61,901 nucleotides of DNA from Anaerolineaceae bacterium (lineage in GTDB: Bacteria > Chloroflexota > Anaerolineae > Aggregatilineales > Phototrophicaceae). The DNA lies in NCBI GenBank assembly GCA_007693385.1, contig REDR01000077.1, positions 1-61,901 on the forward strand. The letters are read 5' to 3'. The stretch's first letter is position 1; every line of letters starts with the position of its first letter. Below, one piece after another: positions 50,474-60,186 of the stretch. Under the pieces are notes generated by a model. The model was not told where the DNA came from. It saw only the letters and a program-made list of their open reading frames with translations, and searched no databases. A program made the position numbers and the translations under genes.

Positions 50474-51096
50474 TCCTCTTTCCGCTGGTTTTGGGTATCC
50501 GTCAACGTGTGGCTAATGGCTTGCATCCGCAGATCATCACGTAGGGCGATGAGCGTGCGGTGATACAGCGACTTGATCGCGCCTTCGGTGCGTTCCATGA
50601 TGTGGCCGATCTCCGCGTTAGATAGATGCTCGACAAACTTCAGGATCAATAATTGCTGGCGTTCTTCTGGCAAGCGCCTGATGGCGTCCATCAATTGCTT
50701 GCGCTCCTCGTTATCCTCCGCGTGCTTATCCGGCGAATCGCCGTAAAGCGCCGCCGCCACGAAATCATCCAGCGCGATGATCTTACGGCGGCTCTTGTCG
50801 CGGTGAAAGTTGGCGACAAGATTATGCGCGATGCGGTATAGCCACGCCTGAAAGGGCACGCCCTTGTCTTCGTAGTTGCCGATGTGCGACATCGCCCGAT
50901 AGAACACCCGCGCCGTCAAATCTTCGGCGTCGTGCTGGTTGCTCGTCCGGTAGTAGACATAGTTATATATCTTCTTGACGTAGCGCTCATACAATTCGCC
51001 GAAGGCGTCGCGGTCAGTCTTGGCATGTTGCACCAATTCCGGCTCGTCCATCGTCTTGTAATTCGGTTTTTGTGATTTGCGGTTAAATATGTTCAT
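50470..51096 (-). CDS. ECF-type RNA polymerase sigma factor
   Basis: 208 residues. Region 2 (AFGELYERYVKKIYNYVYYR; DAEDLTARVFYRAM; PFQAWLYRIAHNLVANFHRD) and region 4 (LPEERQQLLILKFVEHLSN; TEGAIKSLYHRTLIALRDDL) are both complete. Region 3 is absent, as in group 4 (ECF) factors. Its regulon is unknown. It is translationally coupled to the membrane protein that likely holds it inactive. It ends with a charged tail. Confidence 0.92.
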   Translation of the reverse strand: MNIFNRKSQKPNYKTMDEPELVQHAKTDRDAFGELYERYVKKIYNYVYYRTSNQHDAEDLTARVFYRAMSHIGNYEDKGVPFQAWLYRIAHNLVANFHRDKSRRKIIALDDFVAAALYGDSPDKHAEDNEERKQLMDAIRRLPEERQQLLILKFVEHLSNAEIGHIMERTEGAIKSLYHRTLIALRDDLRMQAISHTLTDTQNQRKEE

Positions 51097-51129
51097 CGTA
51101 CAGTCTAAAACCCATCCGCCCGCCGGTAG

Positions 51130-52413
51130 TTACGACGAATCGCCTGAGTTTTCAATGAGCGCCTGCGGCACTTCCCGCGTCAGGCAATGCACCGCGCCGC
51201 CGCCGTTAATCCCGACGCGGCAGTTGATCGGCACGATCTGATGATCGGGCATGGCCTCCGCGTAACGGCGCAGGGCTTCGTCGTCCGTCGCCACCTCATA
51301 AACCGGCACCAGCACTCGCCCGTTGATGGTCAGCGCGTTGGTGTAACTGCGGCGGATGCCGTATGAAAACCAGTTCCAGTAGATGGGCGGCGTCGGCAAC
51401 GTGACCACGTGATAGCGCTCGCCTGCCGCGTTGGTCGCCTTGCGGAAGATGTCGGCGGTGGTCTGTAGCGCGTCGGTGAAGGCGGTATCCGGCGCGGAGA
51501 GCAGGGCGGTGTTCGCGTTCGCCAGCTTGACCAGCAGATCAATGTGGCCGGTGGATTCAAACGCCATGCGCGGCGTATAGATCACCTTCTCGAAGTCGAA
51601 AAGCTGGTGCAGATACGCCTCCAGACTGTGGCGGTCATGGTCGGGGTTGGCTTCAAAGATGCGCTCGGTCATCAGCAGAGTGCCCGCGCCGTCCGTCCAC
51701 AGGTTGCCGCCTTCGGTGTGCAGGTCGATGTTGTGTAGCGGTAAATTCTGGTAGGCCGCCCAGTAATGCGGCATGGCGTTGTCGCGGGCTTGCGGATAGT
51801 GCGGCAGATGGTCGTAGATGGCGTTGAACGCGACGCGCTCGCCCGCCGTATCGTAAGCGATGATCGGGCCGTAGTCGCGCACCCAGATGTCGTCAGTCGG
51901 CATCACCGCGAACGTGACGGCGCTATCGTCGGCCATGTGGCCGCGTGTGCGTAGATACAGGCTGATGGCGTTCGCCCATGCGGGCGCGGGTACGGTGATG
52001 GTCACGTCGGCGACAGGCGCGATAGCGCGTACCATCTCCGCGTGTAGCGGCCACAGGCGCGGGTAGAAGATCGGCCATGTCAGGATGACGCGCTCCATAC
52101 GCTCCCACTGTGCGGGGATGCGGGCGGGCGCGGTGGGTGGCGTGGCGGCGGGCAATGTTGTATCGCGCAGATCATCCATGCGGGGATCAATAGTCACTAG
52201 CGCATCGTTAATCTCTTGCAAAGACATTTCCGGTATGATGCGAAATCGTACCATGATGTCGGCCATTTGCGCGGCATCTCGCGGCGGGTGCGTCTCGGCG
52301 TGGTGCGGATAGAAGCGCCCCCACAGCATATCGAGCGCTGGACGCGCCGGACGCGGCCAACTTTTGCGCCATAGCGGGTACGGTATCGTGTTGAACTGAA
52401 ACGGTAAAATCAT
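51130..52413 (-). CDS. Agmatine deiminase-family protein (PAD superfamily)
   Basis: 427 residues from ATG 52413 (GGAG five bases upstream). The guanidino-modifying pentein fold is recognisable: WVRDYGPIIAY, HTEGGNLWTDG, ESTGHIDLLVKLAN and the nucleophile region GINGGGAVHCLTREVPQ with Cys near residue 410. These supply the Asp/His/Cys catalytic set. Agmatine deiminase forms N-carbamoylputrescine, but the extra N-terminal region of about 80 residues and the lack of aguB nearby leave the substrate open (arginine, agmatine or a peptide). Confidence 0.87.
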   Translation of the reverse strand: MILPFQFNTIPYPLWRKSWPRPARPALDMLWGRFYPHHAETHPPRDAAQMADIMVRFRIIPEMSLQEINDALVTIDPRMDDLRDTTLPAATPPTAPARIPAQWERMERVILTWPIFYPRLWPLHAEMVRAIAPVADVTITVPAPAWANAISLYLRTRGHMADDSAVTFAVMPTDDIWVRDYGPIIAYDTAGERVAFNAIYDHLPHYPQARDNAMPHYWAAYQNLPLHNIDLHTEGGNLWTDGAGTLLMTERIFEANPDHDRHSLEAYLHQLFDFEKVIYTPRMAFESTGHIDLLVKLANANTALLSAPDTAFTDALQTTADIFRKATNAAGERYHVVTLPTPPIYWNWFSYGIRRSYTNALTINGRVLVPVYEVATDDEALRRYAEAMPDHQIVPINCRVGINGGGAVHCLTREVPQALIENSGDSS

Positions 52414-52569
52414 CAAAGCTCCCCCTTCAAGACAGACCGCTATTCTAGCGCCCTGTGCGTAAGATGAAAATAGTGGACGCTTGCGAGACGATCAAAGGGG
52501 GATTATCGTATAGGCTGTATGGGGTGGTGTGCCGCCGACGATGGCGGACAAAAAAAGGAAGGTTCAATT

Positions 52570-53319
52570 GTGAAGCGTTTAACCGCGATCATGATGATAG
52601 CATCTTTGCTGGCTGTGATATTGGCCGCCTGTGGGAACGATAACGGCAATGACGCCGAAGAGACGATAGACCCGGCGGCGATCCTATCGCACGCGGCGGA
52701 ATTGATGCAGGAGACGGATACATTCAGCCTTGAGGTGTTGACCGACGGGGCACCGTTTGATTTTGCGATTGATCTGGGCGTCGGGCTGGTGAATGTGCGC
52801 TTCATCCGCGCTATCGGCCAGTTCATTAACCCGTCAGAGGTACAGGCGCGGGTGAACGTGCGCTCCGGTGGCAGTCTGGAAATTACCATCTACGCGGACG
52901 GCGAAGACCAATGGTTCCGTGCGCCGCTTGTCGGCTGGGTGAATCAGGATTTCGCGGACGGCTTCGACCCGTCGCGCATCATTCAGGAGGGCGGCGGCTT
53001 TGAGGCGGCAGTCGGCGCATTGCGTGATCTGCGCTATATGGGACATGAGACGATCAACGGCATCGGGACGTATCACTTCGGCGGCAACGCGGACGGGTCC
53101 GGCCTGACCGATCTGCTGGTCGGCTTGATCGAGATTGAGGGCGAAGTGCCGGTTGAGGTGTTCGTCCACCGCGAGACGAATTATCCGGTGCGGCTGATTA
53201 TCGACACCATCCCGCAGACCGTCGATGAGGTGACCGACGGCGACATCACGCGCTGGATCGTGGATGTATTCGACATCAACGCGCCGGACGAGATCGAACG
53301 CCCGACAGGGGCAAACTAA
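52570..53319 (+). CDS. LppX/LprA/LprG-like lipoprotein
   Basis: 249 residues from a GTG with AAGGAAGG upstream. Lipobox LAAC follows MKRLTAIMMIASLLAVI-type signal sequence. The mature domain matches the LppX_LprAFG family, a half-barrel with a hydrophobic cavity that carries acylated lipids (pattern LEVLTDGAPFDFAIDL; LVNVRFIRAIGQFINPSE; PVEVFVHRETNYPVRLII). In mycobacteria LprG works with the MFS exporter P55/Rv1410 in triacylglyceride export. The next gene, 5 bp downstream, is exactly such an MFS exporter. Confidence 0.85.
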   Translation: MKRLTAIMMIASLLAVILAACGNDNGNDAEETIDPAAILSHAAELMQETDTFSLEVLTDGAPFDFAIDLGVGLVNVRFIRAIGQFINPSEVQARVNVRSGGSLEITIYADGEDQWFRAPLVGWVNQDFADGFDPSRIIQEGGGFEAAVGALRDLRYMGHETINGIGTYHFGGNADGSGLTDLLVGLIEIEGEVPVEVFVHRETNYPVRLIIDTIPQTVDEVTDGDITRWIVDVFDINAPDEIERPTGAN

Positions 53320-53324
53320 GCCAC

Positions 53325-54944
53325 ATGGTCGAAAATCGTCGCGCATGGCTGATTCTGGCCGTCATCAGTATTCCGGTGTTCGTCGGCTCGCTGGATTTAA
53401 CCGTCGTCTCCGCGTTCTTGCCGGAACTCATCAATGAGTTGAATATTGATCTGGTCAGTCTGGATAGTAGCGCGTGGGTGGTCACGGCGTATTTGCTGGC
53501 CTATACGATCAGTCTGGTATTCATGGGGCGCGTCAGTGACCTGCTGGGGCGGCGCTGGGTGTACGCCATCTGCCTGACGACGTTCATCGTCGGCTCTATT
53601 CTGGTGGCGGTGGCGCATCAATGGCCGACTGATCTGCTGGACGAATATTACCGCCGCAACGGAATCCGCCTGCTACGCGGTGAGGTCACACTGCACGCTA
53701 TCATCTTCGGGCGGACGGTGCAAGCGCTCGGCGCGGGGGCGCTGGTGCCGGTCAGTCTGGCGCTGGTCGGTGATTTGTTCCCGCCCGGCCAACGGGCGCA
53801 ACCGCTCGGGCTGGTCGGCGCGATTGATACGCTAGGCTGGGTGCTGGGGCATCTGTACGGCGGCCTGTTCATCCAGATCATGCCGTGGCAGGGGCTATTC
53901 TGGATGAACGTGCCGTTGACGCTGTTCGCGCTGGTGGTGACGCTGTGGGCGTTGCGCCGTGCGCCGACGTTCCGCGCCGGTGGCAGTTTCGACTGGCTCG
54001 GCCTGCTGTTCATCAGCGTGGCGCTGGGGGCGCTCACTATCGGGCTGGGCGGCAGTATCGACATCGGCGGCATGACTTCATTCGATCAGATGTCCAACAT
54101 TCCGCCCTATGCCGGCGAGCTATTGCTGTTGAGCGCGGTGATGTTCGCCGCTTTCATCGTGGTGGAGCTATACAGCGTGCGTGAGGTCGCCCTGAATTTG
54201 TTCCGGCGGGCGAAGCGCTCCGTCCGCAAGGTAGACCCGCTAATCGACATCCGGCTATTCGTCAAGCGCCCGAATATCGGGCTGGGTTCGGTGACCAATT
54301 TCTTCATCGGCTATTGTCTGTTCATCGGGCTGGTTAGCGTGCCGATCTTCGTCAACGTCCGCATCGAGACATCGGCGGACTTGCGCGGCGCGGCGCTGGA
54401 GGTCGGGCTGTTGCTCTCCGCGTTGACCGTACCGATGGCGATAGCGACCATCCCCGGCGGCCTGCTGAGTAACCGCATCGGCTACCGCAACGCCATTTTC
54501 ACCGGCCTCAGCATTGCGGCGGTGGGCTTCGCCGCCATCTGGTTGACGTGGCACATCGACATCAGCTATCCGCTTATCATGGTGGAGATGATGATTGTCG
54601 GCATCGGGCTAGGGCTGACGTTCTCGCCGATTAGCGCGTCGATCATCAACGCGGCGGACGATCACCAGCGCGGCATGGCGGGGGCGCTGGTGTTGATCTT
54701 GCGGCTGGTGGGCATGACGGTCAGCGTGTCGTCGTTGACGCCCTACGCGCTGAATCGCGTGGCGATGATCGCCGGTGAGCGCGGCGTCGGCGTGGATAAC
54801 CTGATTCAAGTCGCGCCGGAAATCACGGTGGGGGTGCTGGGGGAATTCGGCTTGATCGGCATGGTGTTGTGTTTGATCGCGTTGATCCCTGCCGCGTTCA
54901 TCCGCGCCGATCAAGACGTGCAATCAGGCCCGCCCGCCGTCTAG
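53325..54944 (+). CDS. MFS exporter, P55/EmrB-like (14-helix DHA2 type)
   Basis: 539 residues with about 14 membrane helices. The first helix has SLDLTVVSAFLPEL, with the membrane Asp typical of proton-coupled DHA2 drug/lipid exporters. Motif A is MGRVSDLLGRRW. A cytosolic loop (FRRAKRSVRKVDP, about 290-305) separates the halves. Coupling to the LprG-like lipoprotein gene (5-bp gap, no own ribosome site) points to a lipid or drug exporter pair like LprG-P55. It ends inside a duplicated hairpin shared with moaB. Confidence 0.88.
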   Translation: MVENRRAWLILAVISIPVFVGSLDLTVVSAFLPELINELNIDLVSLDSSAWVVTAYLLAYTISLVFMGRVSDLLGRRWVYAICLTTFIVGSILVAVAHQWPTDLLDEYYRRNGIRLLRGEVTLHAIIFGRTVQALGAGALVPVSLALVGDLFPPGQRAQPLGLVGAIDTLGWVLGHLYGGLFIQIMPWQGLFWMNVPLTLFALVVTLWALRRAPTFRAGGSFDWLGLLFISVALGALTIGLGGSIDIGGMTSFDQMSNIPPYAGELLLLSAVMFAAFIVVELYSVREVALNLFRRAKRSVRKVDPLIDIRLFVKRPNIGLGSVTNFFIGYCLFIGLVSVPIFVNVRIETSADLRGAALEVGLLLSALTVPMAIATIPGGLLSNRIGYRNAIFTGLSIAAVGFAAIWLTWHIDISYPLIMVEMMIVGIGLGLTFSPISASIINAADDHQRGMAGALVLILRLVGMTVSVSSLTPYALNRVAMIAGERGVGVDNLIQVAPEITVGVLGEFGLIGMVLCLIALIPAAFIRADQDVQSGPPAV

Positions 54945-54978
54945 CGGCGGACGAACCCGCCGTCTAACGGCGGACGAC
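54933..54978. repeat. 23-bp tandem duplication over two convergent stop codons
   Basis: CCCGCCGTCTAGCGGCGGAC (54933-54952) is repeated at 54956 with one G-to-A change. Each copy forms a CCGCCG/CGGCGG hairpin around TCTA. The first supplies the MFS stop (TAG, 54942-54944), and the second the moaB stop (TAG on the minus strand, 54964-54966). Confidence 0.85.
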
Positions 54979-55473
54979 TTCCCACGCCAGATGATTTAAC
55001 TGCGGCAGGATCAACTTCTCCATCGCGGTCTGTACCGCGTTGGGACTGCCCGGCATGGAGAAAACCAGCTTGCCGCGATACACACCGGCCACCGCCCGCG
55101 ATAGCATCGCCGCCGCGCCGACTTCATCGTAGCTGAACATGCGGAAAAGCTCCCCGAAGCCGGGCAACGTCTTTTCCAGATGCTGGATGATGACATCATA
55201 CGTGGTATCACGCGGGGCGATGCCGGTCCCGCCATTGAATAACACGATCTGCACCGCATCCAGCGCACACATCGCGCCTAGCGCCTCCGCCACCTGATCC
55301 GGCTCATCTTTGATGATGCGGTAGGCGGCGGGGATGTGGCCGAGTTCGGTCAGCCGCGCTGAGATGTAGCGCTTGTTCTGGTCTGTCTCCGGCGTGCGCG
55401 TATCGCTGACGGTGATGATCGCCACGCCTACCGGCGCGGAACCCGCCCGCGCCTGATGATCGTCCGCGCTCAT
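54964..55473 (-). CDS. moaB: Molybdenum cofactor biosynthesis protein MoaB
   Basis: 169 residues. MoaB/Mog-fold motifs are [17 protein letters not shown], then [17 protein letters not shown] (molybdopterin-binding GGTG) and [13 protein letters not shown]. The family adenylylates molybdopterin before metal insertion. No other moa/moe genes are in the window. Its ATG follows the epimerase stop by 4 bp, so the two are co-transcribed. Confidence 0.92.
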   Translation of the reverse strand: MSADDHQARAGSAPVGVAIITVSDTRTPETDQNKRYISARLTELGHIPAAYRIIKDEPDQVAEALGAMCALDAVQIVLFNGGTGIAPRDTTYDVIIQHLEKTLPGFGELFRMFSYDEVGAAAMLSRAVAGVYRGKLVFSMPGSPNAVQTAMEKLILPQLNHLAWEVVRR

Positions 55474-55477
55474 ATGC

Positions 55478-56428
55478 TTATGCCGTCGCTAACGTTTGTT
55501 CGGGCTGGTAAATCGCGGCCAGCGCCATCTCGATTTCAGGATAGGTGAACGTGAAGCCGTCCGCCTGCAAGCGCGTCGGGAGCGCCTTCTGCCCTTCGGT
55601 CAATAGCACGGATAGCTCGCCGAAGGCCAGCCTGAACGCGAAAGCCGGAGTCGGCATGAAGGACGGACGTCCTAGCGCCTTACCGAGCGCGGTGGATAGC
55701 TGGCGATTGGTCACCGGATTCGGCGCGGTCAGATTGTATGCGCCTTTGCTGGCTTCGTTCTCGATCAAGAAGCGGATCGCGTTGACCTGATCGACGATGT
55801 GGATCCACGGCATCGGCTGTTTGCCGCTACCGATTGCGCCACCGGCGAACAGCTTGAACGGTAGCGACAGGCGCGGCAACGTGCCGCCGTCTTTGTCCAG
55901 CACGATGCCGGTACGGACGACGACGCGCCGCACGCCCATTGACTCCGCTTCGGCGGTGGACGCTTCCCAGCGCTGGCAGGTATCGGCTAGAAAATCATGG
56001 CCGACGGATGATTCTTCGGTGATGTCGCGCTCCATGCTGTGCGTGCCATAGTAGCCGACTGCTGACGCTTGAATCAGCGCTTTCGGCTTGTCGCTCGCTT
56101 CCTGTATGGCGGCGATCACGGCGCGTCCGGCGTCCAGACGGCTTTGCAAGATCACCTTTTTACGCTCGTCCGTCCAGCGCGACGGCAGAAAGCCCTCACC
56201 GGCGATGTTGGCACCGGCTAAATTCACGATGGCGTCCGCGCCTTCGGCCAGATGTCCCCAGCCGTCGGCGGTCTTGGCGTCCCATTCGTGAAAGCTGATG
56301 CTCTCCGGCATTGGCCCGGCCTGACGCGGATTGCGGCTTAAAATGGCGACCTCGTGGCCGTCCGCGCCGAGACTCATCGCCAGATGATGCCCGATTAAGC
56401 CCGTGCCGCCTGTGACGATAACACGCAT
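55478..56428 (-). CDS. TIGR01777-family epimerase (extended SDR)
   Basis: 316 residues. The N-terminal [13 protein letters not shown] nucleotide loop, central [11 protein letters not shown] and the C-terminal DUF1731-type region ([33 protein letters not shown]-like segment) mark the YfcH/SulA-related family. Its substrate is unknown. GGGAG lies nine bases before the ATG. It is first in a pair with moaB. Confidence 0.9.
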   Translation of the reverse strand: MRVIVTGGTGLIGHHLAMSLGADGHEVAILSRNPRQAGPMPESISFHEWDAKTADGWGHLAEGADAIVNLAGANIAGEGFLPSRWTDERKKVILQSRLDAGRAVIAAIQEASDKPKALIQASAVGYYGTHSMERDITEESSVGHDFLADTCQRWEASTAEAESMGVRRVVVRTGIVLDKDGGTLPRLSLPFKLFAGGAIGSGKQPMPWIHIVDQVNAIRFLIENEASKGAYNLTAPNPVTNRQLSTALGKALGRPSFMPTPAFAFRLAFGELSVLLTEGQKALPTRLQADGFTFTYPEIEMALAAIYQPEQTLATA

Positions 56429-56447
56429 GATTCATGCTCCCTTGTGG

Positions 56448-58409
56448 TTATGATTCTGCGATGGTGATGGTTTCCAGTAAGAAGTAATCGCGTCCATCAG
56501 CCAGAATGAGGCGCATAGACGGATTATCCGCATTGTATAGACCGATAATGAGCGAATAATGAGTCGGCGGTAAATCGTTAGGGATAATCAGCGCGTGCCT
56601 ATCGCTGATGCGCTCGCCCGCCGCCCATGTGAACGTCGGGCGCAGATCGCCCACCGGCTCGCTATCGCGTTGCGCGACCAGCACGCCGTCGGGGTTCAGC
56701 AATTGCACGAACACTTTGTAGCGCCCGTCGAGCGCGGTCTCGGCCTGCCACGTCAAGCGCAGGCGCACCGCGTCGCCCGCCCTCACCGTGACCGGAGAAA
56801 GCGTGTAGTCGATTAACGTGATCGAATCGCCGAAGCGCAGATCAAGCGCGGTCGCGGGCGGCATGTCGTCCCCCGCCGCATAACGCGCCAGTCGCACATC
56901 GCCGAACCAGCGCGAGTCTACCGGATAGGCCAGTGTGCCCAGCGTCGTCTCCACCACGCGGCGCGGGTCGCGCTCGTCCGTGCCCCACAGTACCGCGTAG
57001 ATCATGCGATGGCGGGCGATGATCGCCCGTGTTTGCGCCGCCGTGTCCTCATCACCGATGCTGAAGCCTTCCGGCAGTGGATAGACCTCTGCCGCGCCGG
57101 TGTAATAGTAGCCGAATACTTCGGCCTGTCCCGCCCCGTTGAGGATGATGGCGTCGTCGCGGTGCAGGTTGGATTCGATGTCGGCGACGATGGCGCGGTA
57201 GTCGTCGCGCTGATAGGCCGGATCGTGATACAGTGGCGACAATCCCGCGCCCAGTGTCACGAATAGGTAGGCGGTGCCGAGTAGTGCGGCGATCTTCGGC
57301 GTGTGGCGGATCAGCGCGTGATCGTCCCGCGTGCGGATGTGCCACAGCACCGCCACGCCCCGCGCCATCCACAGCGCGAAGCCGATCTGCGCGGGCAACA
57401 GGAACTTGAGGTTGGCCTCGCGGAATAAATCCAGCGCCATGAATAGGCCGACGGAGACGGCCACCCACAGCACCGGCACCAGCACGCGCCAACCGGCACG
57501 CGGGCGGGCTTCAGCGTCGGTTTCATCGCGGGCTTGAACCAGCGCGAACAGCAGGAAGAACGCTACCGCAATCGTGACGCCCGGCCCGGACGTGATGCCG
57601 AACGCCATATAGCCGAGAATCACGGCGAGCGCTTCGCTGGCGGGGATGGCGTCGCCGGTAGTCGGCCATGTGGTGATCTGCGCTAGCGCGGTAGACAGCC
57701 ACGGCGCGAAAAGTGCCAGCGTCAGCGCGTTGAGCGCGACATACAGCGCGGTCTGTCGCTTCCAGTCGGCCATGTCGCGCCGGATTGTGGGCGCGGTGAT
57801 CTTCAGCGCGGCGTAGACGAGGAACGCGATTCCCTGCGCCAGCATGACGAATGGGAAAGCGTAATGGGTGTACAATCCCGCCGCGTTGACCAGCGCCAGC
57901 GCGGGCGCCGCCCGTCGTCGCGTTTGCTGGTTGGCGCTGAGCGCGAAGACGGCGAACAGCCACATAGAGGCCGCCCCCCACATAGCCAGAAGCGCATACA
58001 TGCGGGCTTCCTGCCCGTAGGTGATGCTGAACGTGTTCAGCGCGACGAAGCCCGCCGCCAATCCGCCCACCGCCGCGCCGAATAAGCGCCGCCCTAGCGC
58101 GAAGGTCAGCGCGACGGATAGCACGCCAGCCAGCGCGGAGAGCGAACGCAAGCCGAGTTCCGATGTGCCGACCAGCCGCACCCATCCGGCCAGCATCCAG
58201 TAGTAGCCGGGCGGGTGAATGTCGCGGGCGGCGTTATCGGCAATCGCCCCCAGCGACCGCGTAGCCTGCACATAGCTCGTGCCTTCGTCGTTCCATAGTG
58301 ATTGCTCGCCGATCATGTGCCAGCGAGTCGCCGCCGCCAATAACAGAACCGCGACGATCAGCACCCACAGCGCCGCCCGTCCGGTATCTGAGGCCGCTAT
58401 CCGCGTCAT
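56448..58409 (-). CDS. GT39-like GT-C glycosyltransferase
   Basis: 653 residues from an ATG with AAGGAGG upstream. The first exterior loop has SLWNDEGTSYVQATR and the paired DIHPPGYYWMLAGW motif of the PMT/ArnT clan. About twelve membrane helices span 12-410. The last 200 or so residues are soluble, including a beta-sandwich (GRYKVFVQLLNPDGVLVAQR; LPPTHYSLIIGLYNAD). One base separates its start from the stop of the upstream glycoside-hydrolase gene (TAA-A-ATG), so the two are translationally coupled. Compare the paralogue at 19785-21656. Confidence 0.84.
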   Translation of the reverse strand: MTRIAASDTGRAALWVLIVAVLLLAAATRWHMIGEQSLWNDEGTSYVQATRSLGAIADNAARDIHPPGYYWMLAGWVRLVGTSELGLRSLSALAGVLSVALTFALGRRLFGAAVGGLAAGFVALNTFSITYGQEARMYALLAMWGAASMWLFAVFALSANQQTRRRAAPALALVNAAGLYTHYAFPFVMLAQGIAFLVYAALKITAPTIRRDMADWKRQTALYVALNALTLALFAPWLSTALAQITTWPTTGDAIPASEALAVILGYMAFGITSGPGVTIAVAFFLLFALVQARDETDAEARPRAGWRVLVPVLWVAVSVGLFMALDLFREANLKFLLPAQIGFALWMARGVAVLWHIRTRDDHALIRHTPKIAALLGTAYLFVTLGAGLSPLYHDPAYQRDDYRAIVADIESNLHRDDAIILNGAGQAEVFGYYYTGAAEVYPLPEGFSIGDEDTAAQTRAIIARHRMIYAVLWGTDERDPRRVVETTLGTLAYPVDSRWFGDVRLARYAAGDDMPPATALDLRFGDSITLIDYTLSPVTVRAGDAVRLRLTWQAETALDGRYKVFVQLLNPDGVLVAQRDSEPVGDLRPTFTWAAGERISDRHALIIPNDLPPTHYSLIIGLYNADNPSMRLILADGRDYFLLETITIAES

Positions 58410-58410
58410 T

Positions 58411-60186
58411 TTATGCCCTCCTTCGCCGCCGCAACGCCAGCGCATCATACAGCGCGACGCCCAGCGCGATCAACGCGACCAGCCCGCCCGCAATCCACGC
58501 GAAAGCGTGTCGCCAACCATCGGCGAGAACCGTCACCGATTCGAGCAAGATCGGCGCTTCGGCGGTGATGTCGATGGCGTGCGGCTGTGCGGTGGCTGAT
58601 AGATGCAGGCGGGCGCTATACCAGCCGCCGACGGCCAGCCCGTCCACCGTCTCGCCGTTGACGCGGATCGTCTCCACGCCTTGCCAGCGCAACAGAACGT
58701 CCGTGCCGTGTACGCGCATGGTCGCGCCGGTCGTCCGCATCGCATGGCCGGATGTCGCCGCCGGTAAGCGCTCACGGCTGGCTTCCGGCGGGAACGTCAC
58801 CGCCCAATGCGCGTCATGTGCGGACGCCATCAGGTGGACGCCCGCGTGCAGGGTGGGCGCAGTGTTCTGCATGTGGTCGCGCAGGGCGTGATAAACCGGC
58901 AAAGGCGGGAAGGGCGGGTCGGCTTGCGCGTCGAAGTACGGCTCAACCATGCGGAAGTAATAAAACGGCTGGTCGCGCTCGTCGTCACTGCGCCGCGTGA
59001 AAAACCAGTAATTGACCACGCCCATCCACGGCCATTCTTGCTCGACGCGCTCGTACAGGCGCACGATGTAATCGGCGGCCTGTTCCATGCTGACCTGCCC
59101 GTACAGGTCACGCGGCTCGGCGATGTCGGGCGCTTCGTCGGCGGACGGCACGAAGTTCCACGCCGCTTCACTGATCCAGATCGGCTTGTGCGCGTCACCG
59201 TTGGCGATCATCAGGTCGCGGATGTAGAGATTGCGCGAGATGTTGACCAGCGTTGGCCGCATCCGGCGGTCTGTTGGGCCACTGCGGAGGCCGTAGCCCT
59301 GCATACTCAGCACGTCGAAACAATCGCCCGCGCCCGCCTGATACATGCGCTGTAGGAAGATATAGTCGTTCAGGTCGCGGCTGGTCAATGATTGCGTCGG
59401 CGCGAGTGCCCCCGCGATCACCACAATATCGGGGTGGACGGCCTTCAGCGCGTCGTGCGTCATGCACAGCATCCGCGTGTACGCTTCGGGATCAACCGGC
59501 GCGTTGCCCCATTCGGGGAAGATGTTCGGCTCGTTCCAGATTTGATAATGCCAGATGCGCCCCAGATAGCGCTCCGCGACCGCCACCGCGTAATCGACAT
59601 AATCCTGAAAATCATCCGGCGGGGCGAACGCGCCGGCTTCTTCTTCCGGCAATGCGCGTGACCACGCGGGCGGCGCATCCAGTCGCGCTTGAATCCGCAG
59701 GCCGTTAGCCTGTGCGCCGTCCACGATGCGGTCATATTTCTCCCATGCGGAGATCGCGTCGATCTGCCCGTCGCCGGTCAGGTCGTGGCGGGCGTCGATG
59801 AAGTCGCCTTTGCCGCTAATCTCGATGTCCGCCCAGATGAATTGCTGGCGTATCCAGTGAAAGCCAGCCTCGCCGATCATCTGTAGCGCGGCCTCGACTT
59901 TCTGCGGATCGACCTCCTGTTCCAGAAACGTATTGATGCCGTAGGGCGGCACGTTGGCATGGTCAACCGCCGTCATGCGGTCAACGCGAGGCTGTGGCCG
60001 TAACCAGTTACCGGCGTATTGCACCACGCCGCGCAGTTGGCCGACGGCATCTTCGCGTCCGGTCACCGACCACGCCATGCGCCAGAACGCGCCGCGATAG
60101 GTTAAATCCAGTGCCAGCCCGCCGCCGAGCAAGATCAGCAATACCGCGCTGATGATGAGCTTTCGTCGTGTCGTCGTGTTTTTCAA
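58411..60186 (-). CDS. Membrane-anchored glycoside hydrolase (clan A TIM barrel)
   Basis: 591 residues from a TTG start with AAGGAG five bases upstream. There are N-terminal (LIISAVLLILLGGGLAL) and C-terminal (HAFAWIAGGLVALIALGVAL) membrane helices. The large exterior region between them folds as a TIM barrel: acid/base Glu219 in QIWNEPNIFPEW and nucleophile Glu340 in PIWISEAAWN, the paired-Glu retaining arrangement of clan GH-A (GH39/GH5-like). A beta domain follows the barrel. Coupling to the GT-C gene suggests joint synthesis and trimming of an envelope glycan (inference). Confidence 0.82.
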   Translation of the reverse strand: MKNTTTRRKLIISAVLLILLGGGLALDLTYRGAFWRMAWSVTGREDAVGQLRGVVQYAGNWLRPQPRVDRMTAVDHANVPPYGINTFLEQEVDPQKVEAALQMIGEAGFHWIRQQFIWADIEISGKGDFIDARHDLTGDGQIDAISAWEKYDRIVDGAQANGLRIQARLDAPPAWSRALPEEEAGAFAPPDDFQDYVDYAVAVAERYLGRIWHYQIWNEPNIFPEWGNAPVDPEAYTRMLCMTHDALKAVHPDIVVIAGALAPTQSLTSRDLNDYIFLQRMYQAGAGDCFDVLSMQGYGLRSGPTDRRMRPTLVNISRNLYIRDLMIANGDAHKPIWISEAAWNFVPSADEAPDIAEPRDLYGQVSMEQAADYIVRLYERVEQEWPWMGVVNYWFFTRRSDDERDQPFYYFRMVEPYFDAQADPPFPPLPVYHALRDHMQNTAPTLHAGVHLMASAHDAHWAVTFPPEASRERLPAATSGHAMRTTGATMRVHGTDVLLRWQGVETIRVNGETVDGLAVGGWYSARLHLSATAQPHAIDITAEAPILLESVTVLADGWRHAFAWIAGGLVALIALGVALYDALALRRRRRA

